From Anaspis maculata (taxonomy: Eukaryota; Arthropoda; Insecta; Coleoptera; Scraptiidae): 64,000 nucleotides of DNA. Positions 52,418-64,000 of the stretch are shown here, piece after piece (the stretch's first letter is position 1; the number at the start of each line of letters is the position of its first letter). The stretch is from NCBI GenBank assembly GCA_949128115.1, contig OX421962.1, positions 62,475,787 to 62,539,786 on the forward strand, read 5' to 3'. A program made the position numbers and the translations under genes. The notes under the pieces are model-generated. The model was given only the letters and a program-made list of their open reading frames with translations. It was not told the DNA's origin and did not search any database.

Positions 52418-54060
52418 GGATGAAATTTTTTGAAAATATTCCTGATACATTTCAGTCGCCTGCGAATATGACATCAGATTTTGAAAAAGTCTACGGAAAA
52501 AGAAACGGTCCTCTATTCTTTTCATGAACAAATAGGGCGCTGCAAATGGCCTTGGTGTTGGAATACACCTGCAAAATTTCAATCGATTCTATATTCTATT
52601 GATTTATTCGTGAGACATGGCCAACCAAAGTCCAAATGCAGACTCTGATATGCGGGATTTGCTTCGAAAAAGTACCATCTACTCTCAAGCTATGTCGGTT
52701 ATTTCGTGAGACACCTGTATATTTTTGTTTCATTCCGGGTCTGATATTATCCTCCTGAAATAAAAAAATAACAGGTCCAAGATGTGTTCGATGGGTGCCA
52801 GAAAATACAGCAAATATAAAAAATCGCTGCATACAGGGTGAAACATCTAGTTCACAAAACAAAAATTCCTATTTGAACTATTAAAATAAGTTGGATTTTG
52901 TGAATAAGCCCATGTATTCTTGAATTTATTCCTAAGAATATGCAATAAATAGCTAGTAAATGTCTCGAGCCATTTTCGAAATATCTTGAAATTCTTGATA
53001 ATATTTCAAAGATAAACTAAAGATTGTTCGAGATATCGCAATGAAAGTAGATTAAGTAAAAATATTAGATATACCTACGGTCCACTATGAGAATAACATT
53101 CTATGAAGCATAACAATAATATTTCCCTTACTTGAACTGTACCTAACTGGTGAACTCTTTCATTGGCTTACAAGTGGGCAATTCTGACGTTATTTTCGAT
53201 AAAAGTAGCTTGTAATCTCATACATCATCCATAAATCAAATTTAAGGCTGAATCTCCTCGGCATGACATTGGCCGCATTTTTTTTTTATTTGTTTATTCA
53301 ACGTTGGCCTATTTCCACAACGAGGCCTAACACCGACGCCGGTGAATGCTTTCCTTCACTACACCGGAAATTTTGCCGCACTCCTGTGTGTTCCAACAGA
53401 GAGTATGGATTTTTAACGACCACCAACATCGCATGGAGTCGGTACCATCGTTCGTATTTTACGTGCTATGCCCGCAAAATGATATTCTTGCTTTTTTTGT
53501 CTTATATATTTTCCGAAATCGAAACCGCATCCGAAATTACAAGCAAATGTGAATATGCTTCAAAGAATTCCTTGTTCATAATTGAACGACGGTATAGCGA
53601 GCGGTATAGGTTCATCAATATTTTCACTATTCCCGACTGGCAATCGGAATATCAAATATAGCAAAGATTCAAGATGGCGGCCACGGGAAAATAAGAAATG
53701 TGACTAGCGTATTTTCAAACATAAAAGACTTAGAAGTTGAAAGCCGATCGCATTTCATTTCTAACATCACTTTTTCAAAAGTTTCGTGATGAAATTTTAA
53801 AAAATGACTGATTTACTGCCGAAAGTCACTTTGTCGAAGAATTTCAGGAATTTCAAGATACCTACATATTTCAAGAAAAGCACAGGATATTGAAGAACTG
53901 TTTCTTGCACCTTTTTACTAGTGGAATCACGAATCTATGGTCTGATTCACATGGTTCCACTTATTCTGGTTCATGAGATTTTCAATTTCTCAACTTTATG
54001 TCTCACCTTGTGTGCATCACGGGACCTGTGTTGAATACTGGCGAGGAACTGGAGATTCAT
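52418..54060. other. Transposon interior, no recognisable gene
   Basis: AT-rich sequence with only short unsupported ORFs. Two similar strings, TTATTCGTGAGACA near 52604 and TTATTTCGTGAGACA near 52699, and CAGGGTGAAACATC near 52835 resemble short pieces of insect-type repeats. The 132-codon ORF at 53263-53661 has no motif I can name. A small hairpin (ATTCCCGA with TCGGAAT, near 53631-53650) is visible. This stretch may be captured genomic DNA or decayed element sequence. Confidence 0.5.
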
Positions 54061-54074
54061 GGCATTTCGCCCCC

Positions 54075-54162
54075 GCAAAAGGGTATAACTCGAGTTATCT
54101 AGAGAGCGGAGTGATCATTCGTATTCTAACAGAAAGGCATATTTCGAGTTATGCCCTTTTGC
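54075..54162. repeat. Right subterminal inverted repeat (hairpin) of the transposon
   Basis: GCAAAAGGGTATAACTCG at 54075-54092 faces CGAGTTATGCCCTTTTGC at 54145-54162, complementary except for one position, around a spacer of about 52 nt. The architecture matches the left subterminal hairpin, which argues that it is functional rather than accidental. Confidence 0.85.
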
Positions 54163-54195
54163 TGTGTCCCATGGATTGGTTTGCGAGGTATTAAC

Positions 54196-54406
54196 TAGAC
54201 TTATGTCCTTTTGCTCGAACGGCTGAAGACAATGATAGAAGAATAAGTCAAGTTATATCATTTTGCCAGGTAGACTCTCTCAAAGTCTATCGCATAAGTC
54301 GATTTATGTCTTTTTGCTAGGAACGAATTTCATATTTCTAGAAGATATGCCCTTTTGTTCGAAAAAAACTTTATTATTTTTGGGAATTTGATTATGAGCT
54401 TTTGCC
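54196..54406 (-). repeat. Cluster of subterminal motif copies near the right end
   Basis: Degenerate, same-orientation copies of the motif (C)TTATGCCCTTTTGC occur at about 54196-54214 (CTTATGTCCTTTTGC), 54249-54267 (AGTTATATCATTTTGCC), 54300-54321 (TTTATGTCTTTTTGC), 54343-54360 (ATATGCCCTTTTG) and 54390-54406 (ATTATGAGCTTTTGCC). The final copy is part of the right TIR. Spacing is about 45-55 bp. Clustered subterminal repeats of this kind are known transposase-binding arrays in other DNA transposons; binding here is inference. Confidence 0.8.
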
Positions 54407-54469
54407 AGATGATGAGAACACATTTTTTAAGCGCAATGGAGCGAAAAAAAATTTTTGGGCAAAATTGAC

Positions 54470-54496
54470 TTATGCCCTTTTGCCTCCTAGCCACAG
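54470..54496 (-). repeat. Right terminal inverted repeat
   Basis: Perfect complement of the left end. Inside it the two ends soon diverge (CTC versus GTC next to the TIR, then no sustained match), so the perfect TIR is short relative to the element. Confidence 0.95.
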
Positions 54497-54500
54497 AGTT
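54497..54500. other. Target-site duplication AGTT, right
   Basis: Second copy of the 4-bp duplication. Removing the element and one AGTT restores the monomer exactly as seen in the uninterrupted relative at about 45015-45040. Confidence 0.88.
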
Positions 54501-57500
54501 GACAGATTCCCTAGGATTCTGACCGGAACGTCGCATGAGAGCAAGCCAACTCTTTGACATTGTCGTCCATTTTATTATGGCCGCAACCGTACATGTATGT
54601 AAATAAAACATTTCAAAAACCAAAAAAATGAGCTTTTCTTGTAATGACCATTTTTTTTCAGGGAATTTTTTTGCAGAAATAACATCTGATATGTTCCTTG
54701 AAATCAGACATACGTCATTTGACATTGAAATTGAGTCAAATGTATGAAAATGACGTTCCTGCTTTTGCTATGAATGTTTTCGTATCATTTATTTTTTCTC
54801 AAAGCTGTTGCGGCCTTTTTAAGGTGAACGACAGTTGACAGATTTTCTAGGATTCTGACCTGAACGTCGCATGAGAGCAAGCCAACTCTTTGACATTGTC
54901 GTCCACTTTATTATGGCCGCAACCGTACATGTATGTAAATAAAACATTTCAAAAACGAAAAAATGAGCTTTTCTTGTAATGACAATTTTTTTTCAGGGAA
55001 TTTTTTTGCAGAAAGAACATCTGATATGTTTCTTGAAATCAGACATACGTCATTTGACATTGAAATTGAGTCAAATGTATGAAAATGACGTTCCTGCTTT
55101 TGCTATGAATGTTTTCGTATCATTTATTTTTTCTCAAAGCCGTTGCGGCCTTTCTAAGGTGAACGACACTTGACAGATTCCCTAGGATTCTGACCTGAAC
55201 GTCGCATGAGAGCAAGCCAACTCTTTGACATTGTCGTCCACTTTATTATGGCCGCAACCGTACATGTATGTAAATAAAACATTTCAAAAACCAAAAAAAT
55301 GAGCTTTTCTTGTGATGACCATTTTTTTTCAGGGAATTTTTTTTGCAGAAATAACATCTGATATGTTTCTTGGAATCAGACATACGTCATTTGACATTGA
55401 AATTGAGTCAAATGTATGAAAATGACGTTCCTGCTTTTGCTATGAATGTTTTCGTATCATTTATTTTTTCTCAAAGCTGTTGCGGCCTTTTTAAGGTGAA
55501 CGACAGTTGACAGATTTTCTAGGATTCTGACCTGAACGTCGCATGAGAGCAAGCCAACTCTTTGACATTGTCGTCCACTTTATTATGGCCGCAACCGTAC
55601 ATGTATGTAAATAAAACATTTCAAAAACCAAAAAAATGAGCTTTTCTTGTGATGACCATTTTTTTTCAGGGAATTTTTTTTGCAGAAATAACATCTGATA
55701 TGTTTCTTGGAATCAGACATACGTCATTTGACATTGAAATTGAGTCAAATGTATGAAAATGACGTTCCTGCTTTTGCTATGAATGTTTTCGTATCATTTA
55801 TTTTTTCTCAAAGCTGTTGCGGCCTTTTTAAGGTGAACGACAGTTGACAGATTTTCTAGGATTCTGACCTGAACGTCGCATGAGAGCAAGCCAACTCTTT
55901 GACATTGTCGTCCACTTCATTATGGCCGCAACCGTACATGTATGTAAATAAAACATTTCAAAAACGAAAAAATGAGCTTTTCTTGTAATGACCATTTTTT
56001 TTCAGGGAATTTTTTTGCAGAAAGAACATCTGATATGTTTCTTGAAATCAGACATACGTCATTTGACATTGAAATTGAGTCAAATGTATGAAAATGACGT
56101 TCCTGCTTTTGCTATGAATGTTTTCGTATCATTTATTTTTTCTCAAAGCCGTTGCGGCCTTTCTAAGGTGAACGACAGTTGACAGATTCCCTAGGATTCT
56201 GACCTGAACGTCGCATGAGAGCAAGCCAACTCTTTGACATTGTCGTCCACTTTATTATGGCCGCAACCGTACATGTATGTAAATAAAACATTTCAAAAAC
56301 CAAAAAAATGAGCTTTTCTTGTGATGACCATTTTTTTTCAGGGAATTTTTTTTGCAGAAATAACATCTGATATGTTCCTTGAAATCAGACATACTTCATT
56401 TGACAATGAAATTGAGTCAAATGTATGAAAATGACGTTCCTGCTTTTGCTATGAATGTTTTCGTATCATTTATTTTTTCTCAAAGCTGTTGCGGCCTTTT
56501 TAAGGTGAACGACAGTTGACAGATTTTCTAGGATTCTGACCTGAACGTCGCATGAGAGCAAGCCAACTCTTTGACATTGTCGTCCACTTTATTATGGCCG
56601 CAACCGTACATGTATGTAAATAAAACATTTCAAAAACCAAAAAAATGAGCTTTTCTTGTAATGACCATTTTCTTTCAGGGAATTTTTTTGCAGAAATAAC
56701 ATCTGATATGTTCCTTGAAATCAGACATACTTCATTTGACAATGAAATTGAGTCAAATGTATGGGAATGACGTTCCTGCTTTTGCAATGAATGTTTTCGT
56801 ATCATTTATTTTTTCTCAAAGCCGTTGCGGCTTTTTCAAGGTGAACGACAGTTGACAGATTTTCTAGGATTCTGACCTGAACGTCGCATAAGAGCAAGCC
56901 AACTCTTTGACATTGTCGTCCACTTTATTATGGCCGCAACCGTACATGTATGTAAATAAAACATTTCAAAAACCAAAAAAATGAGCTTTTCTTGTAATGA
57001 CCATTTTTTTTCAGGGAATTTTTTTGCAGAAATAACATCTGATATGTTCCTTGAAATCAGACATACGTCATTTGACATTGAAATTGAGTCAAATGTATGA
57101 AAATGACGTTCCTGCTTTTGCTATGAATGTTTTCGTATCATTTATTTTTTCTCAAAGCCGTTGCGGCCTTTCTAAGGTGAACGACAGTTGACAGATTCCC
57201 TAGGATTCTGACCTGAACGTCGCATGAGAGCAAGCCAACTCTTTGACATTGTCGTCCACTTTATTATGGCCGCAACCGTACATGTATGTAAATAAAACAT
57301 TTCAAAAACCAAAAAAATGAGCTTTTCTTGTAATGACCATTTTTTTTCAGGGAATTTTTTTGCAGAAATAACATCTGGTATGTTCCTTGAAATCAGACAT
57401 ACTTCATTTGACAATGAAATTGAGTCAAATGTATGGAAATGACGTTCCTGCTTTTGCAATGAATGTTTTCGTATCATTTATTTTTTCTCAAAGCCGTTGC

Positions 57501-60500
57501 GGCCTTTCTAAGGTGAACGACAGTTGACAGATTTTCTAGGATTTTGACCTGAACGTCGCATGAGAGCAAGCCAACTCTTTGACATTGTCGTCCACTTCAT
57601 TATGGCCGCAACCGTACATGTATGTAAATAAAACATTTCAAAAACCAAAAAAATGAGCTTTTCTTGTAATGACCATTTTTTTCAGGGAATTTTTTTGCAG
57701 AAATAACATCTGATATGTTCCTTGAAATCAGACATACTTCATTTGACAATGAAATTGAGTCAAATGTATGGAAATGACGTTCCTGCTTTTGCAATGAATG
57801 TTTTCGTATCATTTATTTTTTCTCAAAGCCGTTGCGGCCTTTCTAAGGTGAACGACAGTTGACAGATTTTCTAGGATTTTGACCTGAACGTCGCATGAGA
57901 GCAAGCCAACTCTTTGACATTGTCGTCCACTTCATTATGGCCGCAACCGTACATGTATGTAAATAAAACATTTCAAAAACCAAAAAAATGAGCTTTTCTT
58001 GTAATGACCATTTTTTTTCAGGGAATTTTTTTGCAGAAATAACATCTGATATGTTCCTTGAAATCAGACATACGTCATTTGACATTGAAATTGAGTCAAA
58101 TGTATGAAAATGACGTTCCTGCTTTTGCTATGAATGTTTTCGTATCATTAATTTTTTCTCAAAGCCGTTGCGGCCTTTCTAAGGTGAACGACAGTTGACA
58201 GATTCCCTAGGATTCTGACCTGAACGTCGCATGAGAGCAAGCCAACTCTTTGACATTGTCGTCCACTTTATTATGGCCGCAACCGTACATGTATGTAAAT
58301 AAAACAATTCAAAAACCAAAAAAATGAGCTTTTCTTGTAATGACCATTTTTTTCCAGGGAATTTCTTTGCAGAAATAACATCTGATATGTTCCTTGAAAT
58401 CAGACATACTTCATTTGACATTGAAATTGAGTCAAATGTATGAAAATGACGTTCCTGCTTTTGCTATGAATGTTTTCGTATCATTTATTTTTTCTCAAAG
58501 CCGTTGCGGCCTTTCTAAGGTGAACGACAGTTGACAGATTTTCTAGGATTCTGACCTGAACGTCGCATGAGAGTAAGCCAACTCTTTGACATTGTCGTCC
58601 ACTTTATTATGGCCGCAACCGTACATGTATGTAAATAAAACATTTCAAAAACCAAAAAAATGAGCTTTTCTTGTAAGGACCATTTTATTTCAGGGAATTT
58701 TTTTGCAGAAATAACATCTGATATGTTCCTTGAAATCAGACATACGTCATTTGACATTGAAATTGAGTCAAATGTATGAAAATGACATTCCCGCTTTTGC
58801 TATGAATGTTTTCGTATCATTTATTTTTTCTCAAAGCTGTTGCGGCCTTTTTAAGGTGAACGACAGTTGACAGATTTTCTAGGATTCTGACCTGAACGTC
58901 GCATGAGAGCAAGCCAACTCTTTGACATTGTCGTTCACTTTATTATGGCCCCAACCGTACATGTATGTGAATGAAACATTTCAAAAACCAAAAAATTGAG
59001 CTTTTCTTGTAATGACCATTTTTTTTCAGGGAATTTTTTTTGCAGAAATAACATCTGATATGTTTCTTGGAATCAGACATACGTCATTTGACATTGAAAT
59101 TGAGTCAAATGTATGAAAATGACGTTCCTGCTTTTGCTATGAATGTTTTCGTATCATTTATTTTTTCTCAAAGCTGTTGCGGCCTTTTTAAGGTGAACGA
59201 CAGTTGACAGATTTTTTAGGATTCTGACCTGAACGTCGCATGAGAGCAAGCCAACTCTTTGACATTGTCGTCCACTTTATTATGGCCGCAACCGTATATG
59301 TATGTAAATAAAACATTTCAAAAACCAAAAAAATGAGCTTTTCTTGTAATGACCATTATTTTTCCAGGGAATTTTTTTGCAGAAATAACATCTGATATGT
59401 TCCTTGAAATCAGACATACTTCATTTGACATTGAATATGAGTCAAATGTATGAAAATCGTGACGTTCCTGCTTTTGCTATGAATGTTTTCGTATCATTTA
59501 TTTTTTCTCAAAGCCGTTGCGGCCTTTCTAAGGTGAACGACAGTTGACAGATTTTCTAGGATTCTGACCTGAACGTCGCATGAGAGCAAGCCAACTCTTT
59601 GAAATTGTCGTCCACTTTATTATGGCCGCAACCGTACATGTATGTAAATAAAACATTTCAAAAACCAAAAAAATGAGCTTTTCTTGTAATGACCATTTTT
59701 TTTCAGGGAATTTTTTTGCAGAAATAAAATCTGATATGTTCCTTGAAATCAGACATACGTCATTTGACATTGAAATTGAGTCAAATGTATGAAAATGACG
59801 TTCCTGCTTTTGCTATGAATGTTTTCGTATCATTTATTTTTTCTCAAAGCTGTTGCGGCCTTTTTAAGGTGAACGACAGTTGACAGATTTTTTAGGATTC
59901 TGACCTGAACGTCGCATGAGAGCAAGCCAACTCTATGACATTGTCGTCCACTTTATTATGGCCGCAACCGTACATGTATGTAAATAAAACATTTCAAAAA
60001 CCAAAAAAATGAGCTTTTCTTGTAATGACCATTATTTTTCCAGGGAATTTTTTTGCAGAAATAACATCTGATATGTTTCTTGAAATCAGACATACTTCAT
60101 TTGACATTGAAATTGAGTCAAATGTATGAAAACCGTGACGTTCCTGTTTTTGCTATGAATGTTTTCGTATCATTTATTTTTTCTCAAAGCCGTTGCGGCC
60201 TTTCTAAGGTGAACGACAGTTGACAGATTTTCTAGGATTCTGACCTGATCGTCGCATGAGAGCAAGCCAACTCTTTGAAATTGTCGTCCACTTTATTATG
60301 GCCGCAACCGTACATGTATGTAAATAAAACATTTCAAAAACCAAAAAAATGAGCTTTTCTTGTAATGACCTTTTTTTTTCAGGGAATTTTTTTGCAGAAA
60401 TAAAATCTGATATGTTCCTTGAAATCAGACATACGTCATTTGACATTGAAATTGAGTCAAATGTATGAAAATGACATTCCCGCTTTTGCTATGAATGTTT

Positions 60501-63500
60501 TCGTATCATTTATTTTTTCTCAAAGCTGTTGCGGCCTTTTTAAGGTGAAAGACAGTTGACAGATTTTCTAGGATTCTGACCTGAACGTCGCATGAGAGCG
60601 AGCCAACTCTTTGACATTGTCTCCCACTTTATTATGGCCGCAACCGTACATGTATGTAAATAAAACATTTCAAAAACCAAAAAAATGAGCTTTTCTTGTA
60701 ATGACCATTTTTTTTCAGGGAATTTTTTTGCAGAAATAACATCTGATATGTTCCTTGAATTCAGACATACTTCATTTGACATTGAAATTGAGTCAAATGT
60801 ATGGAAATGACGTTCCTGCTTTTGCTATGAATGTTTTCGTATCATTTATTTTTTCTCAAAGCCGTTGCGGCCTTTCTAAGGTGAACGACAGTTGACAGAT
60901 TCTCTAGGATTCTGACCTGAACGTCGCATGAGAGTAAGCCAACTCTTTGACATTGTCGTCCACTTTATTATGGCCGCAACCGTACATGTATGTAAATAAA
61001 ACATTTCAAAAACCAAAAAAATGAGCTTTTCTTGTAATGACCATTTTTTTTCAGGGGATTTTTTGCAGAAATAACATCTGATATGTTCCTTGAAATCAGA
61101 CATACGTCATTTGACATTGAAATTGAGTCAAATGTATGAAAATGACGTTCCTGCTTTTGCTATGAATGTTTTCGTATCATTTATTTTTTCTCAAAGCTGT
61201 TGCGGCCTTTTTAAGGTGAACGACAGTTGACAGATTTTCTAGGATTCTGACCTGAACGTCGCATGAGAGCAAGCCAACTCTTTGACATTGTCGTCCACTT
61301 TATTATGGCCGCAACCGTACATGTATGTAAATAAAACATTCCAAAAACGAAAAAATGAGCTTTTCTTGTAATGACAATTTTTTTTCAGGGAATTTTTTTG
61401 CAGAAAGAACATCTGATATGTTTCTTGAAATCAGACATACGTCATTTGACATTAAAATTGAGTCAAATGTATGAAAATGACGTTCCTGCTTTTGCTATGA
61501 ATGTTTTCGTATCATTTATTTTTTCTCAAAGCCGTTGCGGCCTTTCTAAGGTGAACGACAGTTGACAGATTCCCTAGGATTCTGACCTGAACGTCGCATG
61601 AGAGCAAGCCAACTCTTTGACATTGTCGTCCATTTTATTATGGCCGCAACCGTACATGTATGTAAATAAAACATTTCAAAAACCAAAAAAATTAGCTTTT
61701 CTTGTGATGACCGATTTTTTCAGGGAATTTTTTTGCAGAAATAACATCTGATATGTTTCTTGGAATCAGACATACGTCATTTGACATTGAAATTGAGTCA
61801 AATGTATGAAAATGACGTTCCTGCTTTTGCTATGAATGTTTTCGTATCATTTATTTTTTCTCAAAGCTGTTGCGGCCTTTTTAAGGTGAACGACAGTTGA
61901 CAGATTTTTTAGGATTCTGACCTGAACGTCGCATGAGAGCAAGCCAACTCTTTGACATTGTCGTCCATTTTATTATGGCCGCAACCGTACATGTATGTAA
62001 ATAAAACAATTCAAAAACCAAAAAAATGAGCTTTTCTTGTAATGACCATTTTTTTCCAGGGAATTGCTTTGCAGAAATAACATCTGATATGTTCCTTGAA
62101 ATCAGACATACTTCATTTGACATTGAAATTGAGTCAAATGTATGAAAATGACGTTCCTGCTTTTGCTATGAATGTTTTCGTATCATTTATTTTTTCTCAA
62201 AGCCGTTGCGGCCTTTCTAAGGTGAACGACAGTTGACAGATTTTCTAGGATTCTGACCTGAACGTCGCATGAGAGTAAGCCAACTCTTTGACATTGTCGT
62301 CCACTTCATTATGGCCGCAACCGTACATGTATGTAAATAAAACATTTCAAAAACCAAAAAAATAAGCTTTTCTTGTATTGACCATTTTTTTTTCAGGGAA
62401 TTTTTCTGCAGAAATAACATCTGCTATGTTCCTTGAAATCAGACATACTTCATTTGACATTGAAATTTAGTCAAATGTATGAAAATGACGTTCCTGCTTT
62501 TGCTATGAATGTTTTCGTATCATTTATTTTTTCTCGAAGCTGTTGCGACCTTTTTAAGGTGAACGACAGTTGACAGATTTTCTAGGATTCTGACCTGAAC
62601 GTCGCATAAGAGCAAGCCAACTCTTTGACATTGTCGTCCACTTTATTATGGCCGCAACCGTACATGTATGTAAATAAAACATTTCAAAAACCAAAAAAAT
62701 GAGCTTTTCTTGTAATGACCATTTTTTTTCAGGGAATTTTTTTGCAGAAATAACATCTGATATGTTCCTTGAAATCAGACATACTTCATTTGACAATGAA
62801 ATTGAGTCAAATGTATGGAAATGACGTTCCTGCTTTTGCAATGAATGTTTTCGTATCATTTATTTTTTCTCAAAGCCGTTGCGGCCTTTCTAAGGTGAAC
62901 GACAGTTGACAGATTTTCCAGGATTTTGACCTGAACGTCGCATGAGAGCAAGCCAACTCTTTGACATTGTCGTCCACTTCATTATGGCCGCAACCGTACA
63001 TGTATGTAAATAAAACATTTCAAAAACCAAAAAAATGAGCTTTTCTTGTAATGACCATTTTTTTTCAGGGAATTTTTTTGCAGAAATAACATCTGATATG
63101 TTCCTTGAAATCAGACATACGTCATTTGACATTGAAATTGAGTCAAATGTATGAAAATGACGTTCCTGCTTTTGCTATGAATGTTTTCGTATCATTTATT
63201 TTTTCTCAAAGCCGTTGCGGCCTTTCTAAGGTGAACGACAGTTGACAGATTCCCTAGGATTCTGACCTGAACGTCGCATGAGAGCAAGCCAACTCTTTGA
63301 CATTGTCGTCCACTTTATTATGGCCGCAACCGTACATGTATGTAAATAAAACATTTCAAAAACCAAAAAAATGAGCTTTTCTTGTAATGACCATTTTTTT
63401 TCAGGGAATTTTTTTGCAGAAATAACATCTGGTATGTTCCTTGAAATCAGACATACTTCATTTGACAATGAAATTGAGTCAAATGTATGGAAATGACGTT

Positions 63501-64000
63501 CCTGCTTTTGCAATGAATGTTTTCGTATCATTTATTTTTTCTCAAAGCCGTTGCGGCCTTTCTAAGGTGAACGACAGTTGACAGATTTTCTAGGATTTTG
63601 ACCTGAACGTCGCATGAGAGCAAGCCAACTCTTTGACATTGTCGTCCACTTCATTATGGCCGCAACCGTACATGTATGTAAATAAAACATTTCAAAAACC
63701 AAAAAAATGAGCTTTTCTTGTAATGACCATTTTTTTTCAGGGAATTTTTTTGCAGAAATAACATCTGATATGTTCCTTGAAATCAGACATACTTCATTTG
63801 ACAATGAAATTGAGTCAAATGTATGGAAATGACGTTCCTGCTTTTGCAATGAATGTTTTCGTATCATTTATTTTTTCTCAAAGCCGTTGCGGCCTTTCTA
63901 AGGTGAACGACAGTTGACAGATTTTCTAGGATTTTGACCTGAACGTCGCATGAGAGCAAGCCAACTCTTTGACATTGTCGTCCACTTCATTATGGCCGCA
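54497..64000. repeat. 336-bp satellite array, right segment (about 28 monomers)
   Basis: The satellite resumes in phase and continues to the window end. It repeats the 44340 higher-order unit and then a partial third unit from about 60540. Monomers with a 3-bp CGT insertion (AAAATCGTGACG near 59455, AAACCGTGACG near 60130) are about 340 bp long. No gene, RNA or further mobile element is seen. Confidence 0.98.

Larger units (their letters stand above)
51083..54496. mobile_element. DNA transposon with 27-bp TIRs, probably non-autonomous (3414 bp)
   Basis: The element is bounded by perfect 27-bp terminal inverted repeats starting CTGTGGCTAGGAGGCAAAAG and flanked by AGTT on both sides. Subterminal regions carry many copies, in both orientations, of a motif close to CGAGTTATGCCCTTTTGC, a layout expected of transposase binding sites. 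The interior has no recognisable transposase: the longest ORF (53263-53661, 132 codons) shows no motif I know, and nested fold-back sequences occupy part of it. It is therefore most likely a long non-autonomous or decayed element mobilised in trans. A 4-bp duplication is compatible with superfamilies such as Sola, Chapaev or Academ, but I cannot assign one from these termini. Confidence 0.88.
50394..60539. repeat. Related higher-order unit interrupted by the DNA transposon
   Basis: Repeats the unit at 44340 but contains the 3414-bp transposon. Left of it the offset is 6054 bp; immediately right of it the offset is 9472 bp, exactly 6054 + 3414 + 4. Further on, one monomer is missing relative to the first unit (between about 56500 and 57172) and three are extra (58515-60540), giving about 20 monomers. 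A partial third unit starts near 60540 and lacks the monomer equivalent to 45011. Confidence 0.9.

Noticed and set aside
52073..52862. Small ORFs on both strands in the transposon interior (for example 52312-52527 and 52596-52862)
   Set aside because: They lie in or next to the fold-back repeat, are short, and show no recognisable protein similarity.
53263..53661. 132-codon ORF in the transposon as a transposase or cargo gene
   Set aside because: No motif or domain is visible, composition is irregular, and a second overlapping ORF of 68 codons is equally open. Length alone is not enough in about 3.4 kb of sequence.
51083..54496. Helitron or LTR element
   Set aside because: Paired terminal inverted repeats with a flanking duplication contradict a Helitron, and there are no direct long terminal repeats.
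51082..54497. 28-bp TIR with a 2-bp GT duplication as alternative boundaries
   Set aside because: One outer T/A pair allows this, but the 4-bp AGTT on both sides explains the flanks fully and the intact paralogous site is consistent with it. The ambiguity is noted.
1..64000. CRISPR array
   Set aside because: The repeating unit is a whole 336-bp monomer with no short repeat and unique spacer alternation. The retroelement and satellite context is eukaryotic.

Overview
This window is eukaryotic heterochromatin-type DNA, not a gene-bearing locus. Nearly all of it (about 59.6 kb of 64 kb, roughly 177 tandem copies) is one AT-rich satellite with a monomer of about 336 bp (335-340 bp). Neither end of the array lies in the window. 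An insect or other arthropod genome is the most likely source, because the one recognisable protein fragment is a Jockey/CR1-like LINE of the sort common in insects. That is inference, and no single-copy host gene is present to confirm it.

Layout: 1-2493 satellite; 2494-3444 a 5'-truncated LINE (non-LTR retrotransposon) carrying the C-terminal part of its reverse-transcriptase ORF, flanked by a probable ATTTC target duplication; 3445-51082 satellite (about 142 monomers); 51083-54496 a 3414-bp DNA transposon with 27-bp perfect terminal inverted repeats, an AGTT target duplication and clusters of subterminal repeats, but no recognisable transposase; 54497-64000 satellite (about 28 monomers).

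The satellite has several scales of order. Monomers fall into variant families with diagnostic substitutions, and these recur in fixed order as multi-monomer higher-order repeats: units of about 4.03 and 4.37 kb starting at 11386 and 15419; an 8.07-kb unit at 19453 followed directly by a 7.40-kb derivative; a 2.35-kb repeat at 34927/37279; a triplication of single 337-bp monomers near 38960; a 6.05-kb unit at 44340 followed by a 6.7-kb relative interrupted by the transposon; and a block at 1-1688 repeated at 4991-6678 with no difference that I could see. Each monomer has internal structure: an 8-bp perfect hairpin with an overlapping alternative pairing, a spaced 9-bp inverted repeat, an AATAAA, and splice-acceptor-like T-tract/CAG strings.

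The many small ORFs of 60-101 codons are periodic by-products of the satellite. The monomer length is a multiple of three, so one minus-strand frame stays in register from copy to copy, but it carries up to three stops per monomer and is often shifted by T-tract length changes. I do not annotate these ORFs as genes.

The most informative result is the transposon and its dating. The exact uninterrupted version of its insertion site survives 6054 bp upstream at about 45025, with matching diagnostic variants on both sides. This supports the 4-bp target duplication and places the insertion after that higher-order repeat was duplicated.
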